This document shows positions 60,212 to 64,000 of a stretch of 64,000 nucleotides of DNA, in pieces (the first letter of the stretch is position 1; the number at the start of each line of letters is the position of its first letter). The notes below the pieces were generated by a model that saw only the letters and a list, made by a program, of their open reading frames with translations, was not told the DNA's origin and did no database searches. Source of the stretch: Ahaetulla prasina. Taxonomy: Eukaryota; Chordata; Lepidosauria; Squamata; Colubridae. The stretch is from positions 14,231,858 through 14,295,857 of the forward strand of contig NC_080543.1 of assembly GCF_028640845.1 (NCBI RefSeq), in the 5' to 3' direction. Position numbers and translations under genes: made by a program.

Positions 60212-61020
60212 TAAGTAATTTTAAGTAACCCAGCCTATATTTCCCAGCAGTTCTGCAATTGTTTCATCATTCCCTTAGGCTCACTTATTTCGGGATAGTG
60301 GCTTAGTGAGGACCATTTTTCCATTTGATTCTATCCTATAGTTTTGGAGATCTTAGATTTCACTTCAGTGGAAAAGACTCCGAAGAGTTATTCCGCAATC
60401 TGAAAGGGTGCAAAAGATTCCTTCAACTCCCGGAATTCCCAATCCATGTTGGCTAAGGATTTGGGGAACCCTCATTCTTCAATACATTTGGAAGACACCA
60501 AATTCCAATCTGGCCTTTGAAACAAGTACTTCTCCCTCCGTTTCAGCTTTGCCTGAAATGTACTTAAGAGATGTAATTGCTATTAGTAGGAGTGATTAAT
60601 TCCATTTTCCTCATTAATTAAGCCCCTGTAACATTTTTTTCCTTAATTGTTCTCTGAAATGGATCCAGCAAGAAAGCAAGTACTCTTGATCAGGAGCAAC
60701 CATCTGTAAGCCCATGAGATATTTTCAGATCTCTGCCTACTCCAAGTCAGTAAATCCCGTTTTAGATGACAGTATAGTAATTGTGTGTATAGTAAACCAC
60801 TGTAGTATAAGAAATAGTCAAGGTTTTTTGTTTTTGTTTTTTTTGCAATAAGAGTGATTTTGGATAGGAATCCTTAGTAACATATTATTGGGACAGCATA
60901 GGTAGCAGCTTTTAAGGGGACTTTTTTTTTTTTTGGTCAGAAGACAGGTGATGCCACTTGGCAGAATAAATGATGGAGCTGCTATAAAATGAGGTATAGA
61001 AAGGAAATGACAGCAAGGAT
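60212..61020. other. Single-copy-like DNA, candidate conserved block
   Basis: No repeat except T runs near 60828-60844 and 60921-60935. 60560-60640 (GAGTGATTAATTCCATTTTC, CTCATTAATTAAGCCCCTGT) has the composition of non-coding conserved DNA; untested. Confidence 0.4.
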
Positions 61021-61377
61021 TTAAAATCACAAATTTATGGCTGTGATGGTCTCAGCAGGCTACAGCTGACTTAAGCTTGGAAGCCGGAGAGTACTCGAGT
61101 GGGAGGCTTCCCCAGAATTGTTGGGTTGTTGCAGGCTAGACTTAAAAACTGAAAAACATCTTGGATGAATTCAGAGACGTCCACCTTGTTGCCAGCAAAA
61201 CTATATGGTTGTGTAGTGTCGCAACAGGTGGCTTACACGTAAGAACCCTTGTTGATTTTTTTTTTTTTTGAAAGCAGAAAAAGGGTTGGAACTATTTAGT
61301 TCTTGGGGGCTTCATCGTTATGGAATCAGGACTATGGAGCGCTTTGAATTTCAAAGAAGAAATTACAGAGGTAGCGC
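61021..61377. other. Unassigned DNA with weak 5S-like words
   Basis: The stretch GAGAGTACTCGAGTGGGAGG near 61087-61106 resembles the C box of 5S rRNA, preceded by a TTAAGC word. This may be a diverged 5S-derived SINE or chance. It is not a 5S rRNA gene. Confidence 0.25.
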
Positions 61378-61385
61378 ATGCTGGC

Positions 61386-61683
61386 CAGTGGTGGGCTGCA
61401 ACCGGTTTAATAATCGGTTCTGCGAGTGCGCGGTTTACGCGCTGCCTTTGCACGCATCTGCAGCGTTCAAAATACAGCAATTTGCAGCTCAGCTGCTTAC
61501 CTTCTAAGGCAGCCCCGGTAAGTAGAACAGCGGAGGTGCGGATATCAGCTGTCTCGTATGAATCAGCTGAGTGAGAAAGAAGGAAATATAGGACAGGATA
61601 GGGACGGGGGTGGGTGGGACCAGCTGCTGGCCATAACTACCAGTTTGCCCAAACCAGTCTGAACCGGCTGAATATCACCCCTG
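61386..61683. mobile_element. Non-autonomous hAT element (298 bp)
   Basis: CAGTGGTGGGCTGCAACCGG to CTGAATATCACCCCTG with perfect TSD ATGCTGGC (61378-61385 and 61684-61691). Confidence 0.93.
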
Positions 61684-61691
61684 ATGCTGGC

Positions 61692-62167
61692 ACCTCCTTA
61701 CAACAACTACTTCATTTCCTGGGATTGCTCAGCTACACAACTGCTGTGAAAAGGCCAGAAAAGGCCATTGGTTTCAAAGTTTGTCCTGTTCACATCCCCA
61801 CATGCTCCAAAACACCTTTTGATTTTGAACTGGAATTGCTGCATATTTTCAACCAAGAAATCCTAAGGCTATAACACTCAGATGTCATTTTTAAAAAAAA
61901 AATAATAATAACAATTCTAGAAGATTATGGGAAACCAATTCTTTAGTTTTGTACCATTGCAAAGAAAGTGACCTGGATATGACTCAACAGCACTCAAGAC
62001 CAACTCAAGGGAGACCGTATCTCAACGGCAAACTAGCACAGAGGAGAGAAAACAATTAATACTTCATTTTTATTTGTATTTATGAAACAAAAATAAAAAT
62101 ACATTTTCTGAATGAATGAAAGAATGAATGAATGGATAAATATAAATATAGACTGCCACCCAGGAGC
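61692..62167. other. Single-copy-like DNA
   Basis: AATGAATGAATG repeat near 62113-62135; otherwise nothing recognised. Confidence 0.35.
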
Positions 62168-62378
62168 TATGGTGTCACAGTGGTTAGAATGCAGTATTGC
62201 AGGCTGACTCTGCTCACTGCCAGGAGTTTGATCCTGATTGGCTCATGCTTGACTCAACCCTCCATCATCCCGACATCGGTAAAATGAGGACCCAGATTGT
62301 CAGGAGCAATATGCTGATACTGATGGCCATAAAGCACTATGAAGCGGTATGTAAGTGCTAAGTGCTATCGCTATTTCA
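62168..62378 (+). mobile_element. Sauria-type tRNA SINE
   Basis: CTATGGTGTCACAGTGGTTA (A box region), AGGAGTTTGATCCTGATTGG (B box, degraded), AGGACCCAGATTGTCAGGAG and the end AAGCGGTATGTAAGTGCTAA then TGCTATCGCTATT. Older than the copy at 14409. Confidence 0.8.
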
Positions 62379-62825
62379 CTGTCCAAGATTTATTTTGTCA
62401 GCTTCTGACTTCCTCCTGTAGGAAGTTAGCACCCACCATTCTCCTAGAAGAATGAAATATTCTAGGAAATATTAAAAAGGCAGAATATTATACCTCCCTG
62501 CATGAGAAATGGAGAAACATGTTTTTTTAGGCAGGAAGCAGATTCATTCTTAATCGCCCCTACACTCTGCAGATGTCAGCACTTAAGAGATAAAGAGATA
62601 GCTAGGTGTATTCATAAGCAAATGCCCTCCCCCGAGATCCAACAACAAAGATAGGATTAGTGCTCTACCCATCTAGCAACAGAACTTACTACATGGCATC
62701 TGGGGAGATTGCATTACCTAGCAAGGCTCAACCAAGCCTGGGGCTTGAAAAAGAACCTACAAAGTTACCCCTGCATGGCCCCATGGGAGTCTGATAACCA
62801 ATCAGACAAGTTCAAATTCAAAGCC
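62379..62825. other. Single-copy-like DNA
   Basis: No recognised feature. Confidence 0.35.
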
Positions 62826-62833
62826 CAACAGAG

Positions 62834-63179
62834 CAGGGATGAAATGCTCTGAAGTCTGCTACCGGTTCGCTTTGCTACTGGTTTGCTTCATGCACACATG
62901 CGTGGTGCGCGCCAAATGCTCACTTTGCGTGCATGCGCACCACAGGTAATACCATGCAGTGCTGAAAAAGGAGGATTAAGAAGCCTTTTCTGAGTCTTCA
63001 AAGATAAGTAGAACAGCGAAGGGGGGGGGGCTGCATGATTTAGATTTGCTAGAAAGCAGGATTTCCTGCTTGTCAAGATTGTCAGAAATACCAGTTCGCT
63101 TGAACCAGTAGCAATTTTTTTACTACTGGTTACTACCAATTTGGGCGAACCTGTCTGAACCAGTAGCATTTTACTCCTG
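62834..63179. mobile_element. Non-autonomous hAT element (346 bp)
   Basis: CAGGGATGAAATGCTCTGAA to GTAGCATTTTACTCCTG with perfect TSD CAACAGAG (62826-62833 and 63180-63187). Confidence 0.93.
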
Positions 63180-63357
63180 CAACAGAGGGTATAAATCTCT
63201 CTCTCTCACCCATGTGCTTTTTTGCCCAGAACCTCAAAACTGTGTGGTCCTGTCCACCATTTAACTATCTTTTCAAGCAGTCTCCATGTTTCCAGTGTCT
63301 TTCTCCCCACTTGGAACTGAACCCAGATGGACATTTCTTCCAACACTTCTTTATGGT

Positions 63358-63462
63358 ATTTCTTAACCTTGGCAACTTTAAGAAGTGCAGAGTTGAACCG
63401 ATCTGGGGAATACTGAGAGTTAAAGTCCGCACATTTTAAGGTTGGCAAGGTTAAGAAATTCT
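63358..63462. mobile_element. Palindromic MITE of the 19365 family, short copy
   Basis: ATTTCTTAACCTTGGCAACT at the left is the inverse of GGTTGGCAAGGTTAAGAAAT at the right; the centre GAGTTGAACC…GAGAGTTAAAGTCC matches the CAACTCCCAGA-type core. Confidence 0.65.
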
Positions 63463-64000
63463 TTTCTAGTACTTCAAATGCCCTTCCATTTTCACAAGAT
63501 CCTTTGCATTTTTAATTAAAGCTACCTTTGATAGACAGCCTCTTCATTCTCTGAAACAGATCTGGAGGGGAGAAGAATTTATTTTGCCAGTGGAATGAAA
63601 CATTGAACAGAACCCAACATCATGTCATAACAGTCAAATAAATGTTTCTTTGCAATATATCACTCTTGCGAAGAACTTGGGATGCAGAGACAGCATTCAT
63701 CGTTTTGTCATCAATTTTCCAAAGAAAATATTCCTTTCAGGAGAAACGGTCCAGCTGTAACAGGCGAAATGCTCCCTGTTGTCCAGTCTTCCCTATATTG
63801 TCTCTTAAACAGAGAAATTGCATTTCTTTCTTTTTGACAGATTGAAACGGGTGTATAAACAGCCTGGAGATACAGTCTATCTCGAAGCAAACAATAAGAA
63901 CAGCACAAACATTAAAAAGCTTAACATTGCATAAAAATAGAAAACCGGGGCAAAATACATGAAAGCTTGCCCCGTTTATCCAGATCTGTCCATCTTAAAG
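63463..64000. other. Single-copy-like DNA to the window end
   Basis: No repeat, coding frame or RNA gene recognised. Confidence 0.4.

Overview
This window looks like squamate reptile DNA, most likely from an advanced (colubroid) snake. The evidence is the mix of repeats: Bov-B LINE fragments whose C-terminal reading frame is recognisable, CR1 and L2 type LINE 3' ends, a Sauria-type tRNA SINE, a second abundant tRNA SINE whose 3' end resembles the Bov-B tail, CR1 tails that run into AATAG/ATAGG type pentanucleotide arrays (reported in the literature as microsatellite seeding by snake CR1 elements), and GATA/GACA (Bkm-like) arrays. I find no host protein-coding gene that I can name, and no rRNA gene or functional tRNA gene. 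All recognisable coding frames belong to broken retroelements.

Layout. 1-4.1 kb: single-copy DNA with hAT and mariner-like MITEs and a Bov-B 3' end, several of them nested. 4.9-6.6 kb: a large pentanucleotide and hexanucleotide array next to CR1-type 3' ends. 6.6-12.4 kb: SINEs, CR1 pieces and two solo LTRs. 12.8-20.5 kb: hAT elements with long hairpins, a MITE holding two nested SINEs, a Penelope-like fragment, a GATA array, a third solo LTR and an L3/CR1 LINE on the minus strand. 20.5-26.6 kb: single-copy DNA, then a Bov-B copy on the minus strand split into reverse transcriptase (22.5-23.3 kb) and endonuclease (25.4-26.2 kb) parts by later insertions. 26.8-29.2 kb: a SINE interrupted by an internally deleted L1-like element and by another SINE. 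29.3-36.9 kb: LINE 3' ends, Penelope-like pieces, hAT elements and the longest open frame (CR1 reverse transcriptase C-terminus). 37-46 kb: a candidate conserved region, CR1 with paired hAT insertions, a 21-bp minisatellite split by L2, L3 LINE pieces and a 460-bp GGA/GAA tract. 46-54.8 kb: a solo LTR in CR1, an L1 3' end inserted with an unusually long target duplication, hAT elements and L2. 54.8-64 kb: SINEs, CR1/L3 ends, many hAT elements and several AT-rich single-copy blocks.

Nothing here forms an operon or gene cluster. The window reads as intergenic or deep intronic DNA built by layers of transposition. Many insertions can be put in order because target-site duplications (TSDs) are still visible: 8 bp for hAT, 5 bp for LTR elements, TA for mariner-like MITEs, and 10-14 bp for most LINE/SINE insertions.

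The most unusual signals are: (1) a reading frame in the U3 part of four solo LTRs, in the same phase in all four, with frame-preserving indels and a shared basic C-terminus; (2) a near-complete hammerhead-ribozyme-like fold in a Penelope-like repeat; (3) an L1-like element with ORF1-type coding only; (4) an L1 insertion with a 77-bp target duplication; (5) a 143-bp segment copied 1.28 kb away as filler at a rearranged junction. All family names come from reading the sequence by eye. No database search was run.
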